DNA from: Pseudonocardia thermophila
GTDB taxonomy: Bacteria; Actinomycetota; Actinomycetes; Mycobacteriales; Pseudonocardiaceae
Direction of reading: 5' to 3'
DNA: 64,000 bases
NCBI RefSeq assembly: GCF_900142365.1
Contig: NZ_FRAP01000001.1
Location: 421,149-485,148, forward strand
The position numbers and the translations under genes are program-made. The notes beneath the pieces were generated by a model. The model was not told the DNA's origin. It did no database searches and saw only the letters and a list, made by a program, of their open reading frames with translations. Positions 50,135 through 57,079 of this stretch are shown here, in pieces. Position 1 is the stretch's first letter; each line of letters begins with the position of its first letter.

Positions 50135-51316
50135 ATGAGCGCCGAGACGGAGAGCGAGCAGACCCCGCTGCGGGTGCTGCTCGTGGAGGACGACGAGGGC
50201 GACGCCCTGCTCGTCCACGAGCTGCTGACCGACGCCGGTCAGCCGGTGGAGCTGGTCCGCGCCCGCTCCCTCGCCGAGGCCGAGACCGTGTGGTCGCCGC
50301 AGATCGACTGCGTGCTGCTCGACCTCGCACTGCCCGACAGCACCGGGCTCGACGGGCTGGTGCGGATGCGCGAACGCGGTGCGGGGGCGGTCGTCGTGCT
50401 CACCGGGTTCGGCGATCGGGAGAACGGCCTCGCCGCGGTCGCCGCCGGGGCGCAGGACTACCTGGTCAAGGGCAACATCGACGGGTCGATGCTGGAGCGG
50501 GCGGTGCGGTACGCCGTGCACCGCCACCGGGCCGACCTGATCGCCCGCGAGCTGGCGCAGGCCAACCTGCTCGCCGCGGAGAACCTGCGGCTCTCGCGCG
50601 GGCTGCTGCCCGCCCCGCTGCTGCGCCCGTCCGAGATCGGCTACGCGGCCCGCTACCTGCCCGGCGGGGCCCGGTTGCTGCTCGGTGGCGACTTCTACGA
50701 CGCGGTCCAGGTCGGCGACGACGCGATCTGGGTGATCGTGGGCGACGTGTGCGGACACGGCCCGGACGAGGCAGCGCTCGGCGTCGCACTGCGCATCGCG
50801 TGGCGCACGCTCGTGCTGGCCGGGCACCCCGCCGACCGGATCCTGCCGACGCTGCACGAGGTGCTGGTCAACGAGCGGCACCAGCCGTACCTGTTCGCGA
50901 CCGCCACGATGGTGCGGGTCGCGCCCGACCGGGCCTCGGCGCTGCTGTGGTCGGCCGGGCACCCGCCCGTCGTGCTGCGGCGCGGCGACGGTAGCTGGGG
51001 CGAGCTGGAGTTCAGCCCGCAGCTGCCGCTCGGCGTCGCCGCCGGGCACTGCTGGGAGCCGATCGAGGTGCCGCTGGGGCCGCGCTGGGACCTGCTGCTC
51101 TACACGGACGGGTTGATCGAGGCCCGCGCGGGCGCGGAGGGCGACCTGCTGTGGGTCGACGGGCTGTGCGAGCTGCTGCCGGCGGGCCCGCTGACCGACC
51201 GGGCCGATCTCGGGGAGGTCGTCGACGAGGTGCTGGCGAAGGTCGCCGGGTGCACGTACGCCCAGAACGACGACATCGCCGTCGTGCTGCTCAGCCACCC
51301 GGCGGGCGCCCGGTGA
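50135..51316 (+). CDS. Response regulator with PP2C-type (SpoIIE/RsbU) phosphatase output
   Basis: 393 residues from ATG 50135. An N-terminal receiver domain (VLLVEDDEGDALLVHELLTDAG, phospho-accepting Asp in CVLLDLALPDSTGLDG at ~residue 65, Lys in YLVKGNIDG) is joined through a helical linker to a PPM/SpoIIE domain: LLLGGDFYDAVQVGDDAIWVIVGDVCGHGPDEAALGVALRIAWRTLV, LWSAGHPPVVLRRG and LLLYTDGLIEAR, ending AQNDDIAVVLL, with the metal-binding Asp residues in GGDFYD and VGDVCGHG. Phosphorylation by the adjacent kinase should control dephosphorylation of an anti-sigma-factor antagonist. It overlaps the kinase gene (GTGA). Confidence 0.92.
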   Translation: MSAETESEQTPLRVLLVEDDEGDALLVHELLTDAGQPVELVRARSLAEAETVWSPQIDCVLLDLALPDSTGLDGLVRMRERGAGAVVVLTGFGDRENGLAAVAAGAQDYLVKGNIDGSMLERAVRYAVHRHRADLIARELAQANLLAAENLRLSRGLLPAPLLRPSEIGYAARYLPGGARLLLGGDFYDAVQVGDDAIWVIVGDVCGHGPDEAALGVALRIAWRTLVLAGHPADRILPTLHEVLVNERHQPYLFATATMVRVAPDRASALLWSAGHPPVVLRRGDGSWGELEFSPQLPLGVAAGHCWEPIEVPLGPRWDLLLYTDGLIEARAGAEGDLLWVDGLCELLPAGPLTDRADLGEVVDEVLAKVAGCTYAQNDDIAVVLLSHPAGAR

Positions 51317-52854
51317 GCGCAGGTCCGCCGCGGCGAGAGCACTGGTCGCTGCGCCGCTGGTTCACGATCGTCGCGGTGCTCGGCGTCGTCGGGATGCTGG
51401 TCACCGGGATGCTGGGCGTGCTGGCGCTGGTGCGGCTCGACGCCGCCCGCGACTCGCTGATCGACCGCACCGGGCCGGCGCTGATCGTCGCCCAGCAGTT
51501 GCGCGCGGCGCTGCTCAACCAGGAGATCGGGGTGCGCGGCTACGTCGTCACCCGCGACCCGGAGTTCGCCGCGCCGTACCGCGACGGGCGGGCGACCCAG
51601 GAGCAGGTGGTCGCGGAGCTGCGGCAGCTGCTGTCCGACGAGCCGCTCGCCGAGCTGGACACGGTCCTGCAGCGGGCAGATGCCTGGCAGCGCGGGTACG
51701 CCGAGCCCACGATGGCGGCCGTCGACACCGGTGGCGAGTCCGTCGACGCCGGCACCGGCAAGGTGCTCTTCGACGCCCTGCGCGAGGCGGTCGCCGCGCT
51801 GCTCACCACGCTGCACGCCGAGCGGGCGGCCGGCGCGGCGGAGCTGGACGCGGCGATCACCGGCATGGCCGTCATGGGCGCGGTGATCGCCGCCCTGCTG
51901 GTCGCGCTGTTCGCCGGCACGTGGGCGTGGGCGCGGCAGGTGATCCTGCGGCCGATCCGGTCGTTCGAGGGCGCGGTCAAGGCGGTTGAACGCGGCGAGT
52001 TCGACCGGCCGGTGGCGGTCGAGGGGCCCCGCGAGCTGGAGCAGCTCGGCACCGCGGTCGACGCGATGCGCCGACGCATCCACGGCGAGCTGCAGACCGT
52101 GCAGCAGCTCAACGAGCAGCTCGACGCGCAGGCCGCCGAGCTGGCCCGCTCCAACTCCGACCTGGAGCAGTTCGCCTACGTCGCCAGCCACGACCTGCAG
52201 GAGCCGCTGCGGAAGGTCTCCTCGTTCTGCGAGCTGCTCGCCAAGCGCTACGCCGGGCAGCTCGACGAGCGCGCCGACCAGTACATCGGCTTCGCCGTCG
52301 ACGGGGCTCGGCGGATGAGCGCGCTGATCAACGACCTGCTCGCGTTCTCCCGCGTCGGCCGCACCACCGACCGCACGAGCTGGGCCAGGGTCTCGGCCGA
52401 GGAGCTGCTCGCCCACGCCGAGCGCAACCTCGCCGACGCGATCGAGCGCACCGGTGCCGTCGTCACCCACGACCCGCTGCCCGAGGTCGTGGGCGAGCGG
52501 AGCCTGCTCACCACCGTGCTGCAGAACCTCGTCGGCAACGCGCTGAAGTTCCACGGCGAGGACCCGCCGCGGGTGCACGTCGGCGCGCGGCGCGACGGCG
52601 AGGTGTGGGAGTTCTCGGTCAGCGACAACGGGATCGGCGTCGATCCCGAGTTCGCCGACAAGATCTTCGTCATCTTCCAGCGGCTGCACTCCCGCGACAG
52701 CTACCCCGGGACCGGCATCGGGCTGGCCATGTGCCGCAAGATCGTCGAGTTCCACGGCGGCCGCATCTGGCTCGACCCCGATCCCGGCGCACCCGGCGCC
52801 ACGTTCCGCTTCACTCTGCCCGTGCCGCCCGACCCGACCCCGCAGACCCCATGA
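51313..52854 (+). CDS. Membrane sensor histidine kinase (CHASE3-HAMP-HisKA-HATPase)
   Basis: 513 residues. A short N-terminus and a first membrane helix (WFTIVAVLGVVGMLVTGMLGVLALV) lead to a CHASE3-like extracytoplasmic domain (LRAALLNQEIGVRGYVVTRDPEFAAPYRDGR). A second helix (MAVMGAVIAALLVALFAGTWAWA) is followed by a HAMP domain with RPIRSFEGAVKAVERGEFDRPV. HisKA carries the phospho-accepting His in VASHDLQEPLRKVSSF (~residue 295). HATPase_c has the N box LVGNALKFHG and G boxes VSDNGIGVD and PGTGIGLAMCRKIVEFHGGRIW. This resembles phytochrome-linked or general two-component kinases; partners are the PP2C regulator upstream and the single-domain regulator downstream. Confidence 0.93.
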   Translation: MSAGPPRREHWSLRRWFTIVAVLGVVGMLVTGMLGVLALVRLDAARDSLIDRTGPALIVAQQLRAALLNQEIGVRGYVVTRDPEFAAPYRDGRATQEQVVAELRQLLSDEPLAELDTVLQRADAWQRGYAEPTMAAVDTGGESVDAGTGKVLFDALREAVAALLTTLHAERAAGAAELDAAITGMAVMGAVIAALLVALFAGTWAWARQVILRPIRSFEGAVKAVERGEFDRPVAVEGPRELEQLGTAVDAMRRRIHGELQTVQQLNEQLDAQAAELARSNSDLEQFAYVASHDLQEPLRKVSSFCELLAKRYAGQLDERADQYIGFAVDGARRMSALINDLLAFSRVGRTTDRTSWARVSAEELLAHAERNLADAIERTGAVVTHDPLPEVVGERSLLTTVLQNLVGNALKFHGEDPPRVHVGARRDGEVWEFSVSDNGIGVDPEFADKIFVIFQRLHSRDSYPGTGIGLAMCRKIVEFHGGRIWLDPDPGAPGATFRFTLPVPPDPTPQTP

Positions 52855-52890
52855 CCACGGAGACCCCATGACCACGGAGACCCCATGACC
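52844..52890 (+). repeat. 17-bp tandem repeat creating a chain of stop/start overlaps
   Basis: AGACCCCATGACCACGG occurs at 52844-52860 and 52861-52877, with a partial third copy to 52890. The ATG of the first copy (52851) overlaps the kinase stop as ATGA and opens the six-codon frame MTTETP, whose TGA overlaps the second ATG (52868); that opens the same six codons, ending over the true response-regulator ATG (52885). Confidence 0.9.
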
Positions 52891-53316
52891 GACCACGTCC
52901 ACGTCCTGCTCGTCGAGGACGACCCGGGCGACGTGCTCATGACGCAGGAGGCGTTCGAGCACCACAAGATCCGCAACCCGCTGCACGTCGTGACCGACGG
53001 CGCCGAGGCGCTGCGGTTCCTGCGCAAGGAGGGCGAGTACGCCGACGCGCCCCGGCCGGGGCTGATCCTGCTGGACCTGAACCTGCCGCGGGTGAACGGG
53101 CGGGAGGTGCTCGCGGCGGTCAAGTCCGACGCCGGCCTGCGCTCGATCCCGGTGGTCGTGCTCACCACGTCGGCGGCCGAGGAGGACATCCTGCGCAGCT
53201 ACGACCTGCACGCCAACGCCTACGTCACCAAGCCGGTGGACTTCACCCGGTTCATGGAGGTGATCCGCCAGATCGACGACTTCTTCGTCACGGTCGTCAG
53301 ACTGCCGGGGCGATAG
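52885..53316 (+). CDS. Single-domain response regulator, Rcp1-like
   Basis: 143 residues. Receiver domain only: [79 protein letters not shown], with the phospho-accepting Asp in [11 protein letters not shown] (~residue 65), [12 protein letters not shown] and the Lys in YVTKPVDF. The Rcp1/CheY-like form with an extended beta4-alpha4 region typically pairs with phytochrome-type kinases. It is coupled to the upstream kinase through the 17-bp tandem repeat; with no output domain it may act by binding other proteins or as a phosphate shuttle. Confidence 0.92.
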   Translation: MTDHVHVLLVEDDPGDVLMTQEAFEHHKIRNPLHVVTDGAEALRFLRKEGEYADAPRPGLILLDLNLPRVNGREVLAAVKSDAGLRSIPVVVLTTSAAEEDILRSYDLHANAYVTKPVDFTRFMEVIRQIDDFFVTVVRLPGR

Positions 53317-53327
53317 GGTGCATGATC

Positions 53328-53768
53328 GTGAGCATCACCTTGGAGCAGGCCCGGACGATCATCGATGCGGCACTGGCGTACGGCGCGGAGCAGGGCTACA
53401 ACCCGCTGACCGTGGCCGTGCTCGACCCGGGCGGTGCGATCGTGGCGCTGGCCCGCCAGGACGGGTCCGGCTTCCTGCGGCCCGACCTGGCCGTCGCGAA
53501 GGCGTACGGCGTGCTCGGGCTGGGCATGACCAACCGGGCGATCGCCGAGCGGGCCGCGGAGGCCCCGGAGTTCTTCACGACCGTGACCACGCTCGCCGGC
53601 GGGAAGTTCGTCTCGGTGCCCGGCGGGGTGTTCGTGCGCGACCGCGAGGGCACGCTGCTCGGCGCGGTCGGTGTGACCGGTGATCTCTCGCTGCACGACG
53701 AGGCCGCGGCCGTGGCGGGGATCGAGGCGGCCGGGCTCGTGGCGGTGACCGGCGCCGAAGGCTCGTGA
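53328..53768 (+). CDS. GlcG/HbpS-family heme- or metabolite-binding protein
   Basis: 146 residues from GTG 53328, or 148 from ATG 53322. The whole protein is a GlcG/HbpS domain: SITLEQARTIIDAALAYGAEQGYNPLTVAVLDPGGAIVALARQDGSGFLRPDLAVAKAYGVLGLGMTNRAI, FFTTVTTLAGGKFVSVPGGVFVRDREGTLLGAVGVTGDLSLHDEAAAVAGIEAAG. It has no signal peptide, so it is cytoplasmic. Streptomyces HbpS binds heme and modulates the SenS/SenR two-component system, and here the gene directly follows a kinase/regulator set, making a sensory accessory role plausible. A leaderless -10, TAGGGT (53314-53319), overlaps the stop of the preceding gene. It overlaps the MazG gene (GTGA). Confidence 0.85.
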   Translation: MSITLEQARTIIDAALAYGAEQGYNPLTVAVLDPGGAIVALARQDGSGFLRPDLAVAKAYGVLGLGMTNRAIAERAAEAPEFFTTVTTLAGGKFVSVPGGVFVRDREGTLLGAVGVTGDLSLHDEAAAVAGIEAAGLVAVTGAEGS

Positions 53769-54085
53769 GCCGGGCCTTCGACGACCTGATCCCCCGGCTG
53801 CGGGAGTTCGCGGCCGCCCGGGACTGGGAGCCGTACCACACGCCGCGCAACCTGCTCATGGCACTGACCGGGGAGGTCGGGGAGCTGGTCGCGGAGCTGC
53901 AGTGGCGCACCGACGCCGAGGCCGACCCGGCGGTGTGGGACGACGGGCTGCGGTTCCGGGTGACCGACGAGCTGGCGGATGTCCTGCTGTACCTGCTGCG
54001 GTTCGCGGACGTGTGCGGGATCGACCCGGTCGCGGCGGCGCACGCGAAGATCGACCGCAACGAGGTCCGGTTTCCCGCCCCGTAA
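53765..54085 (+). CDS. MazG-like nucleotide pyrophosphohydrolase (dCTP pyrophosphatase-like)
   Basis: 106 residues. The single MazG helical unit is NLLMALTGEVGELVAELQWRTDAEADP with the metal-binding EVGELVAE motif (~residues 37-43), and VTDELADVLLYLLRFADVCGIDPVAAAHAKIDRNEVRFP supplies the second ExxD-type motif (DELADVLLYLL). Members hydrolyse non-canonical or excess dNTPs such as dCTP derivatives to monophosphates. It begins inside the stop of the GlcG-like gene (GTGA). Confidence 0.88.
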   Translation: MSRAFDDLIPRLREFAAARDWEPYHTPRNLLMALTGEVGELVAELQWRTDAEADPAVWDDGLRFRVTDELADVLLYLLRFADVCGIDPVAAAHAKIDRNEVRFPAP

Positions 54086-54217
54086 CAGAGCGTTCGTCGG
54101 ATCCTCCAAACGTGCGCGGCGCGAACGGCGGCGCCTTCGTCGGTGTTGCGAATGGCCTGGTCCGGTGTCATCCGGGATGGTGACCTGGATCCCCATCCAG
54201 CCACGAAGAGGTGCCCC

Positions 54218-56131
54218 GTGCGCGGATCCACCACTCGCCGTCCCCACCCCGTCGACGAGATGCTGCCCGTGGGCAAGCTCGCCGTCTACGGGTTCCAGCA
54301 CGTGCTCGCGTTCTACGCCGGCGCGGTCATCGTGCCGATCCTGCTGGCCGGCGCCATCGGCCTGTCCGAGCGCGACCTGATCCACCTGATCAACGCCGAC
54401 CTGTTCACCTGCGGCATCGCCTCGATCATCCAGTCCGTCGGGTTCTGGAAGATCGGTGTGCGGCTGCCCCTGCTGCAGGGCGTCACGTTCACCGCGGTGT
54501 CGCCGATGATCGCCATCGGGCTCGCCGCCGGGGGCGGCACCGACGGCCTGCTGGTGATCTACGGCGCAGTGATCGTCGCGGGTCTGGTCACGTTCTTCAT
54601 CGCGCCGGTGTTCGGCAAGCTGATCCGGTTCTTCCCGCCGGTCGTCACCGGCTCGGTGATCACGATCATCGGCATCGCGCTGCTGCCGGTCGCCGCGCTC
54701 GACGCGGTCGGCGGCGGCAGCGATCCGCAGCCCACCGATCCCCGCAACCTCGCCTACGCGCTGGGCACGCTCGCGGTGATCGTGCTCATCCAGCGGGTGT
54801 TCCGCGGCTTCATGGCCACCGTCGCCGTCCTGATCGGCCTGGTGCTCGGCACGCTGGTGGCCTGGCTGCTCGCCGACGCACACTTCGACTCGGTCGCCGA
54901 TTCCGACTGGTTCGGGGTGACCACACCGTTCTGGTTCGGCTGGCCGCAGTTCAGCCTCGCCGCGATCATCTCGATGATCGTCGTCATGCTGATCACGGCC
55001 GTGGAGACCACCGGTGACGTCTTCGCGACCGGCGAGATCGTCGACAAGCGCGTCGGCAGCGAGGACGTGGCCCGGGCCCTGCGCGCCGATGGCCTGGCCA
55101 CCACGATCGGCGGCGTCTTCAACTCGTTCCCCTACACCTGCTTCGCCGAGAACGTCGGCCTCGTGCGGCTGACCAGGGTGAAGAGCCGCTACGTCGTCGC
55201 GGCCGCCGGCGTGATCATGATCCTGATCGGGCTGGTGCCCAAGGCCGGCGCGATCGTGGCCGGCATCCCGCACCCGGTGCTCGGCGGGGCCGCGCTGGCC
55301 ATGTTCGCCACCGTGGCGGTCGTCGGGTTCCAGACGCTGTCGCGGGTGGACTTCCACGACCACCGCAACGTCGTGATCGTGGCGTCCAGTATCGGACTGG
55401 CGCTGTTCGTGACCGTCCAGCCGGACGTGGCCAAGGCCGTGCCGGAGTGGGCGCAGATCATCTTCGGCTCCGGCATCACGCTGGGCAGCATCACCGCGAT
55501 CCTGCTCAACATCGTCTTCCACCACATCGGCAAGGACTTCGGCCCGGCCGTCGCGGGCGCGCCCGGCGAGCCGACCGTGCGGCTCGACCAGGTGAACAAG
55601 ATGAGCCGCGAGGAATTCGTCGAGACCTTCGGCAGGCTGTTCCAGGGGGACAGCCCGATCGTCGCCCGCGCCTACGACCGCAGGCCGTTCACCGACATCA
55701 ACGCCCTGCGCGCGGCGTTCCAGGAGGCGCTGTTCGCCGCACCCGACACCGAGCAGCGCGCCCTGATGCAGGCCTACCCCGATCTCGGCTGCGACGCGGT
55801 GGCCGACGGCACGACCGGCGAGGACTCGCGCCGCGACCAGGCCTCCGCCGGGCTCATCCACCTCGACGAGGAGTCGCGGACCGAGTTCGCCCGCCTCGCC
55901 TCGGCCTACCGGGAGCGGTTCGGCATCCCGCTGATCGTCTGCGTGCGGGACGCCGCCGGCCGGGAGGCCCTCCTCCACGAGGGTCTTCGGCGGTTGGAGA
56001 ATTCACCCACCCAAGAGCACGCCGCCGCGCTCATCGAGATCGCCAAGATCGCGAATCACCGGTTCTCCGACCTCGTCGCCGAGGCCAACCCGATCATGAC
56101 CGCCCGCACGCGGGCGTTCGGCACGCACTGA
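54218..56131 (+). CDS. Urate/xanthine-type NCS2 permease fused to an OHCU decarboxylase domain
   Basis: 637 residues from GTG 54218 (AAGAGG upstream). Residues ~15-440 are an NCS2 transporter: LAVYGFQHVLAFYAGAVIVPILLAGAIG, LLQGVTFTAVSPMIAIG, TAVETTGDVFATGEI (TM8, E263) and FNSFPYTCFAENVG (TM10). Residues ~455-625 form an OHCU decarboxylase domain: MSREEFVETFGRLFQGDSP, YPDLGCDAVADGTT, HLDEESRTEFARLASAYRERFGIPLIVCVR and EHAAALIEIAKIANHRFSDLV. The expected catalytic His in the HPDL motif is Tyr (Y520), and the nearby Glu of the S-x-x-E-Q motif is Asp (D540). Urate uptake joined to the step that makes S-allantoin is logical next to the uricase gene. Known fusions join the decarboxylase to uricase instead. 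Confidence 0.87.
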   Translation: MRGSTTRRPHPVDEMLPVGKLAVYGFQHVLAFYAGAVIVPILLAGAIGLSERDLIHLINADLFTCGIASIIQSVGFWKIGVRLPLLQGVTFTAVSPMIAIGLAAGGGTDGLLVIYGAVIVAGLVTFFIAPVFGKLIRFFPPVVTGSVITIIGIALLPVAALDAVGGGSDPQPTDPRNLAYALGTLAVIVLIQRVFRGFMATVAVLIGLVLGTLVAWLLADAHFDSVADSDWFGVTTPFWFGWPQFSLAAIISMIVVMLITAVETTGDVFATGEIVDKRVGSEDVARALRADGLATTIGGVFNSFPYTCFAENVGLVRLTRVKSRYVVAAAGVIMILIGLVPKAGAIVAGIPHPVLGGAALAMFATVAVVGFQTLSRVDFHDHRNVVIVASSIGLALFVTVQPDVAKAVPEWAQIIFGSGITLGSITAILLNIVFHHIGKDFGPAVAGAPGEPTVRLDQVNKMSREEFVETFGRLFQGDSPIVARAYDRRPFTDINALRAAFQEALFAAPDTEQRALMQAYPDLGCDAVADGTTGEDSRRDQASAGLIHLDEESRTEFARLASAYRERFGIPLIVCVRDAAGREALLHEGLRRLENSPTQEHAAALIEIAKIANHRFSDLVAEANPIMTARTRAFGTH

Positions 56132-56144
56132 CAGGAGCACACCC

Positions 56145-56978
56145 ATGGGCATCGTCCTCGGAGCCAACCAGTACGGGAAGGCGGAGAACCGCCTCGTCCG
56201 CATCTACCGCGAGACGTCGCGGCACGAGATCCGCGACGTCACCATCACCACGGCGCTGCGCGGCGACTTCGCCGACGCGCACCTCGTCGGCGACCAGGCG
56301 AACGTCCTGCCGACCGACACCCAGAAGAACACCTGCTACGCGTTCGCCAAGGAGCGCGGCCTGCACGAGATCGAGGACTTCGGCCTCGCACTGGCCCGCC
56401 ACTTCGTCGAGGACGTCGAGCCCGTCCGCGCCGCCACGATCACCATCGACGAGCTGGGCTGGCAGCGAGCGCAGGACCACGACCACACGTGGGTGCGCAC
56501 CGGTCCCGAGGTCCGCACGACCGAGGTGGTCGTCGACGCCGCCGGCGAGGTCGTCACGTCCGGGGTGAAGGACCTGGTGATCCTCAAGTCGACCGGTTCG
56601 GAGTTCGCCGGGTTCCTCAAGGACCGCTACACCACCCTGGAGGAGACCCACGACCGGATCATGGCCACCTCCCTCGTGGCCCGCTGGCGCTACACGTCCA
56701 CCGACGTGGAGTGGGACAAGACCCGGACCGACGTGCGGCGGATCCTCATCGACCGCTTCGCCGACGTCCACTCCCTCGCCCTGCAGCAGACGCTGTGGGA
56801 GATGGGCAAGGCGGTGCTGGAGGCGCACACGAGCATCGCGGAGATCTCCCTGCAGGCCCCGAACAAGCACCACTTCCTCGTCGATCTCTCGCCGTTCGGG
56901 CTGGAGAACCCGGGCGAGGTGTTCTACGCGGCGGACCGGCCGTACGGGCTGATCGAAGCGACGGTCACGCGGGACTGA
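56145..56978 (+). CDS. pucL: Uricase (urate oxidase)
   Basis: 277 residues, a single complete uricase made of two T-fold units. Conserved features: GANQYGKAENRLVRIYR with the catalytic-type Lys, NVLPTDTQKNTCYAFAKE with the catalytic Thr of the LPTDTQKNT motif, LVARWRYTSTDVEWDKTR with the substrate-binding Arg, and SLQAPNKHHFLVDLSPFGLENPGEVFYAADRPYGLIEATV with the NKHH motif. It converts urate and O2 to 5-hydroxyisourate without cofactor. It follows the permease/decarboxylase gene by 13 bases with AGGAG as ribosome binding site; 5-hydroxyisourate hydrolase, usually adjacent, is absent here. Confidence 0.95.
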   Translation: MGIVLGANQYGKAENRLVRIYRETSRHEIRDVTITTALRGDFADAHLVGDQANVLPTDTQKNTCYAFAKERGLHEIEDFGLALARHFVEDVEPVRAATITIDELGWQRAQDHDHTWVRTGPEVRTTEVVVDAAGEVVTSGVKDLVILKSTGSEFAGFLKDRYTTLEETHDRIMATSLVARWRYTSTDVEWDKTRTDVRRILIDRFADVHSLALQQTLWEMGKAVLEAHTSIAEISLQAPNKHHFLVDLSPFGLENPGEVFYAADRPYGLIEATVTRD

Positions 56979-57010
56979 CGGATCCCGGGTTCGCGGAAGC
57001 TGGCCCTCAG

Positions 57011-57063
57011 GCAACGAACGGCACTTTCGTCCACTCTGGGTGGACGAAAGTGCCGTTCGTTGC
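57011..57063. repeat. Intergenic long-stem palindrome, copy 2 (probable bidirectional terminator)
   Basis: Arms 57011-57034 and 57040-57063 are perfect 24-bp complements around a 5-base loop, starting GCAACGAACGGCACTTTCGT; flanking GGCCCT/AGGGCC can extend the stem. It lies between the convergent uricase and PucR stops and strongly resembles 15108-15160. Confidence 0.9.
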
Positions 57064-57079
57064 GTCAGGGCCCACCCGC

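Noticed and set aside
54086..54217. Possible third copy of the intergenic palindrome (GTTCG ... CGAAC, with CTTCGTCGG nearby)
   Set aside because: Arms are only about 5 bp and do not follow the sequence of the two clear copies; probably unrelated or too decayed to call.
53396..55978. 860-codon open frame on the minus strand across the GlcG-like, MazG and permease genes
   Set aside because: Composition is that of antisense to high-GC coding sequence; the plus-strand genes have clear family motifs.
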